From FEN-1297 sp963710735 (lineage in GTDB: Bacteria > Bacteroidota > Ignavibacteria > Ignavibacteriales > Ignavibacteriaceae), in NCBI GenBank assembly GCA_963710735.1, contig CAVQBN010000011.1, positions 1 through 64,000 of the forward strand: 64,000 bases of DNA, read 5' to 3'. A program made the position numbers and the translations under genes. This document shows positions 42,861-52,217 of this stretch, in pieces (within the stretch, counting starts at the first letter, position 1; the number at the start of each line of letters is the position of its first letter). A model generated the notes under the pieces. It was not told where the DNA came from. It did no database searches and saw only the letters and a list, made by a program, of their open reading frames with translations.

Positions 42861-44396
42861 TTATTCTTCAGTTTCTATTTCAACATCTTTTTCCGGTTTC
42901 GGCGGCCTTTCATATAATTCTGCAAGTTCTTTATAATCCTGGGCTAAATGATGCGGAATTTGATCCCAGGTAAATCTCCATGCCCAGTTACCGCCAAGTG
43001 TTCCGGGAAAATTCATACGTGCTTCACCGCCAAGATTTAAAATATCCTGCATCGGTACAACAACAATATCAGCAACAGAAGCATAGGCAGCTCTAATTAG
43101 CTGTGCAACCATATCATCGCCGTAATAATTTAAATATTTTTGGGCATGGTCGTAAATATCATTATTCTCAAATTTTGCTTTTTCAAAATATGCCCGGGTT
43201 GTATCATTATCGTGCGAACCTGTATAAACCATACAATTTTGAATAAAGTTGTGGGGTAAAAATTTTCTCTCCATATCGGTTCCGAATGCGAATTGCATAA
43301 TTTTCATACCGGGAAAATTTAATCTTTCTCTCAATTCGGTTACTGATTTTGTAATTACACCCAGATCTTCAGCTATAATTGGAAGCTCACCTAAATGTTT
43401 TTTTACAGTGTTGAATAATTTTTCACCAGGAGCCTTTACCCATCTTCCTTTTTCAGCAGTTTTAGCTCCGCCGGGAATTTCCCAGAAAGCATCGAAGCCG
43501 CGGAAGTGGTCGATACGAATTATGTCTATCATTTGAAACAATTGAGAAAACCTTTTTCGCCACCAAAGGAAATCATCCTTCTCCATAACTTTCCACCTGT
43601 ATAAAGGATTTCCCCACAACTGGCCGGTAGCACTGAAATAATCCGGCGGTACTCCGGCAATAGTCTCCAGCTTTCCTTCGTTATCAACTGTAAAAAGATT
43701 TTTGTTAGCCCATATATCGGCACTATCGTAAGCAATAAAAATTGGCATATCGCCCATAATTTTTATTCCTTTACTGTTAGCATAGGACCTTAATTCTTTC
43801 CACTGATCAAAAAATTGAAATTGAATAAATTTGTTGTACTGAATTTCATCTGCTAATTTTCCTTTCCACTCCTTCATTGTTATCTCATCACGGTGAACAA
43901 GGCCCTTTTCCCAATTTGTCCAAATTTCACCGCCGTGATAATCTTTAGCCGCCATGAATAAAGCAAAATCATCCAGCCATTCTTTATTTGCTTTACAAAA
44001 ATCATTAAAAGCTTCTTCAACTCCGTTATGATTTTTCTTGTAGTTTTCAAAAGCTTTTTTAAGAAGATCTTTTTTATAATTTATTACACTGCCAAAATCT
44101 ATTTTGTTTGGATTTGAAGAGGGAATATTATTCAGTTCTTCCTTTTTTAAAAATCCTTTTTCTAAAAGTTTTTCAGGGCTAACTAACAAAGGATTGCCTG
44201 CGAATGCGGAAAAACATTGATAAGGTGAATCTCCGTAACCTGTGGGGCCTAAAGGGAAAACCTGCCAAAGTTTTTGACCGGCAGACTCCAAAAAATCGAC
44301 GAAGTAATAAGCTTCGTGGCCTAAATCTCCGATTCCAAATTTTCCCGGTAATGAAGTCGGATGAAGAAGAATTCCAGCCGCACGTTCAAATCTCAT
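42861..44396 (-). CDS. malQ: 4-alpha-glucanotransferase (amylomaltase)
   Basis: 511 residues from the ATG at 44396, which has AGAGGTG before it. GH77 motifs: H-P-T-S-L-P-G near the start, G-P-T-G-Y-G-D-S-P-Y, the nucleophile region I-R-I-D-H-F-R-G-F, the acid/base P-I-I-A-E-D-L-G and Y-T-G-S-H-D-N-D-T. It moves glucan segments between maltodextrins, in glycogen or maltose use. Lone gene, with no other glycogen gene nearby. Confidence 0.95.
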   Translation of the reverse strand: MRFERAAGILLHPTSLPGKFGIGDLGHEAYYFVDFLESAGQKLWQVFPLGPTGYGDSPYQCFSAFAGNPLLVSPEKLLEKGFLKKEELNNIPSSNPNKIDFGSVINYKKDLLKKAFENYKKNHNGVEEAFNDFCKANKEWLDDFALFMAAKDYHGGEIWTNWEKGLVHRDEITMKEWKGKLADEIQYNKFIQFQFFDQWKELRSYANSKGIKIMGDMPIFIAYDSADIWANKNLFTVDNEGKLETIAGVPPDYFSATGQLWGNPLYRWKVMEKDDFLWWRKRFSQLFQMIDIIRIDHFRGFDAFWEIPGGAKTAEKGRWVKAPGEKLFNTVKKHLGELPIIAEDLGVITKSVTELRERLNFPGMKIMQFAFGTDMERKFLPHNFIQNCMVYTGSHDNDTTRAYFEKAKFENNDIYDHAQKYLNYYGDDMVAQLIRAAYASVADIVVVPMQDILNLGGEARMNFPGTLGGNWAWRFTWDQIPHHLAQDYKELAELYERPPKPEKDVEIETEE

Positions 44397-44461
44397 TTTC
44401 ACCTCTTATTATTTGGGTGTTAAAAATAAGAAATGGTTGATTAAAATAAAAAAAAGAGAGA

Positions 44462-45124
44462 CTAAAGATAAAAACTTAACCCCGCATTAATTGAATAAAA
44501 TGAAATTATCGAATTACCGAATTGCAAATATGCCGTATTGCCAACACCGACGGTTGGCAGTTGACCTGCTTTATCATTTATATAGTTGATTCTTGCACTT
44601 AAGTTAGCATTAAGGTTATCCAATATTGAATAAGCAACTCCTACTCCGGCATCTAGGGTAATTTGAACGGAAGAATTATCATTTATATTTACGGTTCCAT
44701 TACCGGTACTCGAACCGGTTGGTGTTTGAAATTTTAATAAACTAACTCCCCCTTCGACTATAAAAAACGGTTTAAACATTTTTCCCAGAAGAAAAAGCCT
44801 TGCACCAATTAATATCGGAACTGCTCTATAATTAATATTTAAATTAACAGAATTAAAATTCGGGTTGAGAGCTTTTAGACTTTGATTATATTTTGCATTA
44901 TCAAACGGGAAATTTATATAGCCTACTGATAACATTATATCCATTCTTTCAAGATAATGATAAAGAACAGACGCACTTTCCCCCATGTTTGATTTATATG
45001 TATTCCCGAAGACTCCGCTTGGCATTCCGTAAACACCATTAACTTCAATCCCAATTTTCGATTGTCCGAATAAAAAGTTTGCAGAAACAATAAATAAAAA
45101 AGCAAACAGATAAATTTTTCTCAT
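44462..45124 (-). CDS. Small outer-membrane beta-barrel protein
   Basis: 220 residues with a signal peptide (1-20, ending F-G-Q) and a strand-alternating body ending in S-I-N-A-G-L-S-F-Y-L, typical of 8- to 10-strand OmpA/OmpW-like barrels (porin family, PF13568-like). Function unknown. Confidence 0.78.
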   Translation of the reverse strand: MRKIYLFAFLFIVSANFLFGQSKIGIEVNGVYGMPSGVFGNTYKSNMGESASVLYHYLERMDIMLSVGYINFPFDNAKYNQSLKALNPNFNSVNLNINYRAVPILIGARLFLLGKMFKPFFIVEGGVSLLKFQTPTGSSTGNGTVNINDNSSVQITLDAGVGVAYSILDNLNANLSARINYINDKAGQLPTVGVGNTAYLQFGNSIISFYSINAGLSFYL

Positions 45125-45154
45125 ATAAATTATCTAACTTATTTTTACATCACA

Positions 45155-45243
45155 CCTTCGGGATTCTAAATTTTATTTAAGCCCGAAGGGCTGATATTAT
45201 TGTAATAAAAATATTAAACCCAAGGTAATAACTCCGAAGGAGT
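45155..45243. repeat. Three CCGAAGG palindromic units
   Basis: CCTTCGGG (45155), AGCCCGAAGGGCT (45180-45192) and ACTCCGAAGGAGT (45231-45243) each centre on the same CCGAAGG core; the last two are perfect hairpins with GAA loops. Such a group in a gap between genes resembles REP-type elements. Confidence 0.45.
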
Positions 45244-45356
45244 GAAATAAACTTAGATAATTAAATAAAATGTAATGGAGATGGGAATCACTGATGATAT
45301 TTACATCAAATCGAATTTATAAAAATTAGCCGGACAATTTGAATTGCGGGAAAAAT

Positions 45357-46064
45357 CTACTTAACCGCTTTTTCTTCTAAAATATCTTTTGCTCCTTTTA
45401 GATGAAGGTCAGCGACACCTTTTCTAACAGCAGTCATAAATCTTTCGCCTGGATCATATTTAACTGTTCGATAATTGGGATCTTTCTCCATCCAATATTT
45501 TGTACCCTCAAAATCAGTGTATTCCAAATGACCTATAAGATATTTTATGGTAGGATATTTTTTTACAAGATAATGAACCAACTTAATATTAGCTTCAATT
45601 TGTGCATTTGTTAGATCATCAACATCATTTACACCGCCGACATTCTCAACGCCTATAGATTCATAATTTAGTCCGATACAATGCCGTGCCATCCATGTCT
45701 CCGGCATCAATCGATGAATTGTTCCATCTCTGTCCACTAAAAATTGAACAGACACATTTAAATCACCGGCAGATTCCAGGTCTGGACGTGAACCTTCCAG
45801 TGTTTCTTTATTAAAGACGGCAAAGGTAGAATCGAAAGTACCTATTGCCGTCCAATGAAGAACAATTATTTTAGGAATGATTGTAATATTATCGGGCGTT
45901 AATCCGTAATGCTCTTTAATGTAGTCTTTTGTTAATTCAATTCTTTTTTGAGAAAATGATATTGGTGTATCGATTATCTTTACACCTGTACTGCATGAAG
46001 ATAACACTACAGACATTATCATGATTAGAAATAAATAATAATATTTTGATAATCTAGTTAACAT
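45357..46064 (-). CDS. N-acetylmuramoyl-L-alanine amidase (AmpD-like), lipoprotein
   Basis: 235 residues with a lipoprotein signal ending L-S-S-C (Cys24). Amidase_2 zinc ligands are likely H in I-I-V-L-H-W-T-A, H in L-I-G-H-L-E-Y and the acidic or His residue in the C-terminal half; A-R-H-C-I-G-L-N-Y-E-S-I-G-V-E-N is the family block. It cuts the amide bond between MurNAc and the stem peptide. Lipidation would hold it in the periplasm. Confidence 0.87.
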   Translation of the reverse strand: MLTRLSKYYYLFLIMIMSVVLSSCSTGVKIIDTPISFSQKRIELTKDYIKEHYGLTPDNITIIPKIIVLHWTAIGTFDSTFAVFNKETLEGSRPDLESAGDLNVSVQFLVDRDGTIHRLMPETWMARHCIGLNYESIGVENVGGVNDVDDLTNAQIEANIKLVHYLVKKYPTIKYLIGHLEYTDFEGTKYWMEKDPNYRTVKYDPGERFMTAVRKGVADLHLKGAKDILEEKAVK

Positions 46065-46109
46065 AAAATTTAATTTTATGAATGTTCAACTTCAGTTGAT
46101 TGTAATTCT

Positions 46110-47291
46110 TTAACTTTTTCCAGACGCTTTTTCCAGATCGATAATAATATCGTCAACCTTTTCTATTCCTACAGAAAGACGAACCAATCCATCAGAAATA
46201 CCCGCAGCTAATCTTGCTTCTTTACCCATTGAAAAATGAGTCATGCTGGCAGGATGCTGAATAAGGGATTCCACACCTCCAAGACTTACTGCAAGCTGGC
46301 AGAGTTCAACAGAATTCATCATCACCTGGCCTGCTTCAAAACCACCTTCAAGTTCAAACGTTATCATTCCGCCAGGGCCTTTATGCTGCTTCTGTCCTAA
46401 TTCAAACTGCGGATGACTTTTCAAGCCTGGAAAAGAAACTGTTTTAATCAACGGATGTTTCTCAAGATATTCTGCAATTTTCATAGCACTTTCACAATGC
46501 CGTTCCATTCTTAAGGAAAGAGTTTTTATCCCTCTATGAACAAGGAAAGAATTAAACGGATCAATTACTCCGCCAATTTGATTTAAAGTTTTTCTAAAAT
46601 GCTTATAAGTCGCTACATCTTTTACAACAACAATTCCGCCGACAACATCTGCATGGCCATTTAAAAACTTTGTTAAACTATGAAGGACAACATCTGCACC
46701 AAGTAACAACGGCTGCTGCAGGGCGGGACTCATAAATGTATTGTCAACTACAAGAACTGCATTATTTGAATGAGCAATTTTTGAAATAGAATTTATATCA
46801 GAAATTGCGAGTGTCGGATTGCCCGGAGTTTCAACATAAATTACTTTTGTGTTAGGTTTTACTGCGGATTTGACTGATTCAATATCAGATGTGTCTACAA
46901 ATGTTGTTTCCACTCCGTAATTTGTCATTATGGTATTTAGAAGAGTTGTCGTTGGTCCATAAACAGCGGCAGAACAAACCACATGATCTCCTGCTTTTGT
47001 TAAGCTTGCAAATACCGTATGTACGGCAGCCATTCCGCTTGCGCATCCAAGACCTTTATAACCGCCTTCCAATTCTGCAATACTATTTTCAAGTGCTTCA
47101 ACAGTTGGGTTAAGCATTCTAGTATATATGTAGCCTTTTTCTTCGCCGGCAAATAATGCCGCACCGTGCTGCGCAGATTTAAATTTGAATGTTGAAGTTT
47201 GATAAATCGGCGGCACAACAGAACCAAATTCATACTCGCCAATTCCCGAGTGGACGCATTTGGTTTCAAAATCAATTTTGTTTTTTTTCAT
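46110..47291 (-). CDS. Trans-sulfuration PLP enzyme (cystathionine/methionine gamma family)
   Basis: 393 residues. PLP contacts: Y-T-R-M-L-N-P-T, C-A-S-G-M-A-A-V, V-V-D-N-T-F-M-S, and the Schiff-base Lys in H-S-L-T-K-F-L-N-G-H-A-D. The G-H-A-D-V-V-G-G and Q-H-P-A-S-M-T-H motifs suit methionine gamma-lyase or cystathionine gamma-synthase. It is the second member of this family in the window, and both stand apart from other Met genes. No SAM riboswitch was seen in its 418-base upstream gap. Confidence 0.9.
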   Translation of the reverse strand: MKKNKIDFETKCVHSGIGEYEFGSVVPPIYQTSTFKFKSAQHGAALFAGEEKGYIYTRMLNPTVEALENSIAELEGGYKGLGCASGMAAVHTVFASLTKAGDHVVCSAAVYGPTTTLLNTIMTNYGVETTFVDTSDIESVKSAVKPNTKVIYVETPGNPTLAISDINSISKIAHSNNAVLVVDNTFMSPALQQPLLLGADVVLHSLTKFLNGHADVVGGIVVVKDVATYKHFRKTLNQIGGVIDPFNSFLVHRGIKTLSLRMERHCESAMKIAEYLEKHPLIKTVSFPGLKSHPQFELGQKQHKGPGGMITFELEGGFEAGQVMMNSVELCQLAVSLGGVESLIQHPASMTHFSMGKEARLAAGISDGLVRLSVGIEKVDDIIIDLEKASGKS

Positions 47292-47709
47292 GATAGGATC
47301 CCTGTACTTTTTGAGTAGGTTAATAAACTCCAGCTTTTCTTTTGGAAAAGCAAAGTTTACAATAAAAGTTATTTACACGAAAATAATTCTTCAATTTTTA
47401 CAAACTATTTTCTATTTATTGTTTAAAAAATAAGCCTATTCTTAAAGAAATGCTAACTGGACTGGTATAAAAGGAAGAGTATTCAATGAATTGGTTAGAA
47501 TTCTTAAAGAAATGGAAATATCAGCTGGAGAACGTTAAAAGCTGAATATTTTAGACAGAAACAAATATTAGAAAACTAACAGCTAGATATAATAAATTGT
47601 TGTTAAAAAAATTTTCTACTTAATCAAGTTGATAAATATCTTTCTTTATTCTTTCTTTCATACATTCATAAATAATTTTTTAATTTAATTCTAATTCCCG
47701 GATATTTCT
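47292..47709. other. Divergent intergenic region, 418 bases
   Basis: AT-rich gap between the trans-sulfuration gene and tex. It contains a 19-codon frame (47486-47545) behind GGAAGAG, encoding a Lys/Trp-rich peptide, but its reality is doubtful. No riboswitch or strong hairpin seen. Confidence 0.5.
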
Positions 47710-49905
47710 ATGAACATACCTTCAATTATTTCAAAAGAACTTAGTATAAAAACCGAGCAAGTCGACGCTGTTATCAAACTGTTTAAAGAAGATGCTACCA
47801 TACCGTTTATTGCCAGGTATAGGAAAGAACATACCGGCGGATTAGATGAAGATTTTTTAAGAAATATTGAAGATAGATTAAACTATCTTACTCTGCTTGA
47901 AGAACGGAGAGAAACGATATTTAAAAGTATTGAAGAACAAGGCAAACTAACCGATGATCTTAAAGCCAAAATAATGGCATGTGTAAAACTTCAGGAACTA
48001 GAAGATCTTTACCTTCCTTACAAGCCAAAAAGAAAAACGCGCGGGACAATTGCCAAAGCAAAAGGCCTTGATCCTCTTGCATTATTCATTCTTGAAAATC
48101 CAACTTTCTCCGGGAATTTTGAGGAAAAGCTTTCGGAATTTATTAATGAAGAATTAGGCGTCGCGTCAACAGAAGAAGCTTTACAGGGAGCTAAAGATAT
48201 TATAGCCGAAATGATAAACGACAGCGCAGAAGTTAGAAAAGAGATAAGAGAATTTATGCTTAATTCATCCGTTGTAAAATCGGAGAAAGGTAAGGAGAAG
48301 TCGGCAGATGAGAAGATAAGTGAAAAACAAAAAGAAAAAGATAAGAAAGAGATTTATCAAATTTATTATGAGTTCAATTCCGATATTACAAAAATTAAAC
48401 CTTACCAGATCCTTGCGATAAATAGAGGTGAAAAAGAAAAAGTCTTAAAAGTTAGTCTGCAATTTGAAACTGAAAATTCCCATGCAATAATTAAAAAAAC
48501 ATTTTTAGAATATACGGAATCAGCTTTCATGGAAATACTGAATTCCGTGATAGAAGATTCCTTCCATCGCTTATTGTTTCCATCGATTGAAAAAGAAATA
48601 AGAAATTATTTAACCGAAACTGCTGATTTACATTCAATTGAAATTTTTGCGGCAAATTTGAGACAACTACTTTTGCAGCCGCCGTTACTAGGTAAAATTA
48701 TTATGGGAATTGATCCCGGGTTTGTGTCAGGTTCGAAGGTTGCAGTTATAGATGAGACAGGAAAATATCTTGAAGGTTCGACAATTTATCCGCATCCGCC
48801 GCAGAATAAAACCGTGGAAGCTGAAAAGTTAGTTGTTAAATTAATTGAAAAATATAAAGTTAATATAATAGCAATCGGTAACGGAACCGCCAGCCGCGAG
48901 ACAGAATTTTTTGTCGCCGACTTAATTAAAAAGCATAACTTTAAATGCCAATATATTATAGTGAATGAAGCCGGAGCTTCCGTTTATTCGGCTTCTGCTG
49001 TTGCTAAAAAAGAATTTCCCGATCTCGAAGCAAGCCAGCGGGGCAACATATCGATTGGAAGGAGATTACTTGATCCTCTTGCGGAGCTTGTAAAAATTGA
49101 CCCGAAATCAATCGGCGTCGGTTTGTATCAGCATGATGTTGATCAGAAACATTTAGCTAAAAAATTAGATGACGTAGTTGAAAGCTGCGTTAATTATGTA
49201 GGTGTGGATGTTAATACTGCCTCTGCTTCCCTTTTGACTTATGTTTCCGGGTTAAATAAAAGGATTGCCGAGAACATCGTTAAGCAAAGAGAGAAAGTTG
49301 GAAAGTTTAATGAGAGAAATGAATTAAAAAAAGTTACAGGACTCGGGGAAAAAGCTTTTGAACAAAGCGCTGGATTTTTAAAAATTCGTGACGGTGAAAA
49401 TCCTCTTGATAATACTTTTATCCATCCCGAATCTTATCAAGCTACAGAAAAGCTTTTAGAAAAATTAAATTTACCCGCAGCAAAGATAAAAGATTCCGGT
49501 TCCATGATTTCGCTGATCGTTCAGCAGAAAGGGACAAAAAAGTTAGCAGAAGAAATTGGAATCGGGGAACCTACATTGATTGATATAATTGAAAACCTTA
49601 AAAAGCCGGGAAGAGACCCACGTGAAGATATTCAGAAGCCGATTTTAAGAAGTGATGTGCTTAAAATAGAAGATTTAATAGAAGGAATGAGACTAAAAGG
49701 AACTGTTAGAAATGTTGTTGACTTTGGAGCTTTTGTTGATATAGGCGTAAAGCATGACGGGCTGCTTCATGTTTCTCAAATGGCGAATAAATTTGTGAAG
49801 AATCCTCTCGACTTGATAAATGTCGGCGATATAATAGATGTTACCATAATAGGAATAGATGTTGCAAGAAGCAGGATTTCATTGAGCATGAAAAGTAATT
49901 CATGA
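47710..49905 (+). CDS. tex: Tex-family S1 RNA-binding transcription accessory protein
   Basis: 731 residues. Order: N-terminal Tex domain (R-Y-R-K-E-H-T-G-G-L-D-E), a charged Lys/Glu-rich insert (about 195-220), the YqgF-like domain (M-G-I-D-P-G-F-V-S-G-S-K), helix-hairpin-helix (V-N-T-A-S-A-S-L-L-T-Y-V-S-G-L) and a C-terminal S1 domain (G-T-V-R-N-V-V-D-F-G-A-F-V-D-I-G). Binds nucleic acid and RNA polymerase complexes. Intact and of normal size. The charged insert is an oddity. Confidence 0.95.
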   Translation: MNIPSIISKELSIKTEQVDAVIKLFKEDATIPFIARYRKEHTGGLDEDFLRNIEDRLNYLTLLEERRETIFKSIEEQGKLTDDLKAKIMACVKLQELEDLYLPYKPKRKTRGTIAKAKGLDPLALFILENPTFSGNFEEKLSEFINEELGVASTEEALQGAKDIIAEMINDSAEVRKEIREFMLNSSVVKSEKGKEKSADEKISEKQKEKDKKEIYQIYYEFNSDITKIKPYQILAINRGEKEKVLKVSLQFETENSHAIIKKTFLEYTESAFMEILNSVIEDSFHRLLFPSIEKEIRNYLTETADLHSIEIFAANLRQLLLQPPLLGKIIMGIDPGFVSGSKVAVIDETGKYLEGSTIYPHPPQNKTVEAEKLVVKLIEKYKVNIIAIGNGTASRETEFFVADLIKKHNFKCQYIIVNEAGASVYSASAVAKKEFPDLEASQRGNISIGRRLLDPLAELVKIDPKSIGVGLYQHDVDQKHLAKKLDDVVESCVNYVGVDVNTASASLLTYVSGLNKRIAENIVKQREKVGKFNERNELKKVTGLGEKAFEQSAGFLKIRDGENPLDNTFIHPESYQATEKLLEKLNLPAAKIKDSGSMISLIVQQKGTKKLAEEIGIGEPTLIDIIENLKKPGRDPREDIQKPILRSDVLKIEDLIEGMRLKGTVRNVVDFGAFVDIGVKHDGLLHVSQMANKFVKNPLDLINVGDIIDVTIIGIDVARSRISLSMKSNS

Positions 49906-50003
49906 AACAACTTCTTAAGTAATTCTATCAACTAAAAGGAAATGATTTCTTTTTTCTCTAAATCAAAATTTATATATTCCGATGTATTTTTCGTTGGTAT
50001 AAT

Positions 50004-50759
50004 ATGATCTATGATTATTTACTAAATACTATATCTTCTAAAGGCGCCGCATATTTAATTTTGCTCGATCCTGACAAAATAAATGACGATAAATTACCTT
50101 CATTTGTAAGATATTGCGAAAAGAGTAATGTTGATGGTTTCCTGGTCGGCGGCAGTTTAATGATGAACGGCGATTTCAAGAGTTTTATTGAACAGGTAAA
50201 AGCCAATACAAATCTGCCTGTAATAATTTTCCCCGGCGATGTAAACCAGATTTATAAACCTGCTGATGCGATTTTATATTTATCAGTTGTCAGCGGCAGA
50301 AACCCAGAACATTTAATCGGCAAGCATGTGCTTGCCGCACCAATAATTAAGAAACTGAAAATAGAACCTATTTCAACCGGTTACATTATTGTTGAATCGG
50401 GGACAAAAACAACTGCGGAATATTTCAGCGGAAGTGCGCCTGTACCGCGTAATAAACCCGAGATAGCCGCGGCCACGGCGCTTGCTTCACAATACCTGGG
50501 AATGAAATTAATTTACCTGGAAGCCGGATCCGGAGCTGATAATTCTGTCCCTAACGAAATGGTAAAAGCTGTATCGGACTATTGCGATATTCCGGTTGTT
50601 GTAGGCGGCGGGATTAAAAATCCGAGGGTGGCAAGAGAGAAAGTGAATAACGGCGCAAAGATAATTGTTACAGGTAATTTTTTTGAAAATGAAAATAACT
50701 GGAGTTTAATAAAAGATTTTGCAGATGCTGTTCATTTTAAACTTCCAATTACCGTATAG
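50004..50759 (+). CDS. Geranylgeranylglyceryl phosphate synthase family protein
   Basis: 251 residues with the TIM-barrel blocks of GGGPS/PcrB: L-L-D-P-D-K, F-L-V-G-G-S-L-M, Y-L-E-A-G-S-G-A and V-V-V-G-G-G-I-K-N-P with the terminal V-T-G-N-F. These join an isoprenoid chain to glycerol-1-phosphate, an ether-lipid step best known in archaea but also present in Bacteroidota, where the lipid product is unclear. It starts 98 bases after tex and precedes a GmhA-like gene by 60 bases, perhaps one transcript. Confidence 0.9.
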   Translation: MIYDYLLNTISSKGAAYLILLDPDKINDDKLPSFVRYCEKSNVDGFLVGGSLMMNGDFKSFIEQVKANTNLPVIIFPGDVNQIYKPADAILYLSVVSGRNPEHLIGKHVLAAPIIKKLKIEPISTGYIIVESGTKTTAEYFSGSAPVPRNKPEIAAATALASQYLGMKLIYLEAGSGADNSVPNEMVKAVSDYCDIPVVVGGGIKNPRVAREKVNNGAKIIVTGNFFENENNWSLIKDFADAVHFKLPITV

Positions 50760-50818
50760 TAACTTTCCTATTCAATCGAAATATTTTTTTTCGATAATTC
50801 ATTAAATTGAGGTTAAAG

Positions 50819-51410
50819 TTGGATAAAAAGAAATTTATTGTTGATTCACTAACTGAAAGCGCAGAAACAAAAATAAGCATTCAGCGCGAATGCATGGATG
50901 AGATACTTTCAGCTGTTGATATTCTTTCCAATGCATATAAAAATAGCCATAAACTTTTATTATGCGGCAACGGCGGAAGCGCGGCGGACTGCCAGCATAT
51001 TGCAACTGAATTAATGATCAGGCTTAAATCATAAAATTCAGAGGCCGGCTCTAGCTGCTATTGCACTAACAACAGATACATCAAACTTAACGGCGGGCGG
51101 GAATGATATAGGATATGAAAATGTTTTTGCGCGGAATGTCCAGGGCCTTGGTAACGAAGGCGATGTACTTTTAGCAATATCCACAAGCGGTAATTCACCG
51201 AATGTTGTAAAAGCAGTTGATATGGCAAAATCAAAAAAAATGAAAACAATCGCTTTCCTCGGCGGACTCGGCGGGAAACTAAAAGATATGGTTGACCTTC
51301 CTATTATAATTCCTTCCTACAATACACAAAGAATACAAGAAGGGCATATTACAGTTGCACATATAATTTGTGAATTAACAGAAATGGAACTATACGGAGA
51401 CCAACAATAG
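50819..51410 (+). pseudogene. GmhA-like sedoheptulose-7-phosphate isomerase, frameshifted
   Basis: Two frames make one SIS-domain protein. The first, from a TTG at 50819 with GAGG upstream, has L-L-C-G-N-G-G-S-A-A-D-C-Q-H and stops at 51034. One base later the other frame reads R-P-A-L-A-A-I-A-L-T-T-D-T-S-N-L, I-S-T-S-G-N-S-P-N and runs to 51410. An extra T in the TCATAAAA run near 51028 explains the split; removing it gives about 196 residues. The normal enzyme begins the heptose pathway for LPS or S-layer sugars. A sequence error is likely because all catalytic residues remain. Confidence 0.8.
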
Positions 51411-51425
51411 TTTTACCTGTTATTA

Positions 51426-51995
51426 TTATAAATTAGGCTGGGTTTTAGTTCTTGTCCAGCTTACTTTATCACCTACCTGTATATTAAACTTTTTTGAAAA
51501 ATCCAGGTTTACTTCCAATACATATTGAGCAGGCGCCGAAGACGCATAAGTCTGATCTGATAAAGTTTTTGTCGCACGCTGAATTGTAACAATAGTTTTA
51601 TTCGAATTAATAAAAATCATATCGAGGGGAATATAAGTGTTATGCATCCAGAAGTTTTGAATTGTATCCTGCGGGAAAATAAAAAGCATGCCTTGATTTT
51701 CATCCATATGTTTTCTGAACATTAATCCTAATTCCCTGTCAAAATCATTATCCGCAATTTGAATATCAATTTTCGCTTTAACATTACCGACTGAATCGAT
51801 AAAAGTTAATGTGCCGTTTTTCTTAAACATATAATCCGAATCATTATCTTTTTTCTTAAGTAAATTTGAAAAAATTAAAAACAAGACCAAAGCTATAAAT
51901 AAAATTACGGAAGCAACTTTATAAACAGGCTTGAATTTTTTCTCGTCTTTTTTAGGCGTGTCGAATTTTTTCTTAGTTTTATTTTTAGCAGGCAT
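51426..51995 (-). CDS. DUF192 family protein with membrane anchor
   Basis: 189 residues: a Lys-rich start, one membrane segment (about 25-46), and a DUF192 domain from about 70 with R-E-L-G-L-M-F-R-K-H-M, M-L-F-I-F-P and F-W-M-H-N-T-Y-I-P-L-D-M-I-F-I. The domain sits outside the cytoplasm. Function unknown. It converges on the GmhA-like gene with a 15-base gap. Confidence 0.88.
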   Translation of the reverse strand: MPAKNKTKKKFDTPKKDEKKFKPVYKVASVILFIALVLFLIFSNLLKKKDNDSDYMFKKNGTLTFIDSVGNVKAKIDIQIADNDFDRELGLMFRKHMDENQGMLFIFPQDTIQNFWMHNTYIPLDMIFINSNKTIVTIQRATKTLSDQTYASSAPAQYVLEVNLDFSKKFNIQVGDKVSWTRTKTQPNL

Positions 51996-52217
51996 AAATT
52001 ATTTACCACAAATTCTATATTTGACTTCAAAAATAATAATTTTAATTCTTATTTTTTATTACTGATATGATTAGCTGCCGGTTTATATGTCCCAGAGCAT
52101 AAAGGCACTCAATAATATGACACTTATAACAAAAAATTTAATTTAATATTAATGCTAAGTTATTAAAATATTTTCTATTATTTATATTTCTAAATAAAAT
52201 TTTCAATAAGTTTTACA

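Noticed and set aside
47486..47545. 19-codon Lys/Trp-rich peptide behind GGAAGAG
   Set aside because: Too short to judge; no support beyond a possible ribosome site.
47292..47709. SAM riboswitch upstream of the trans-sulfuration gene
   Set aside because: None of the conserved SAM-I, SAM-II or SAM-IV core sequences could be found on the minus strand.
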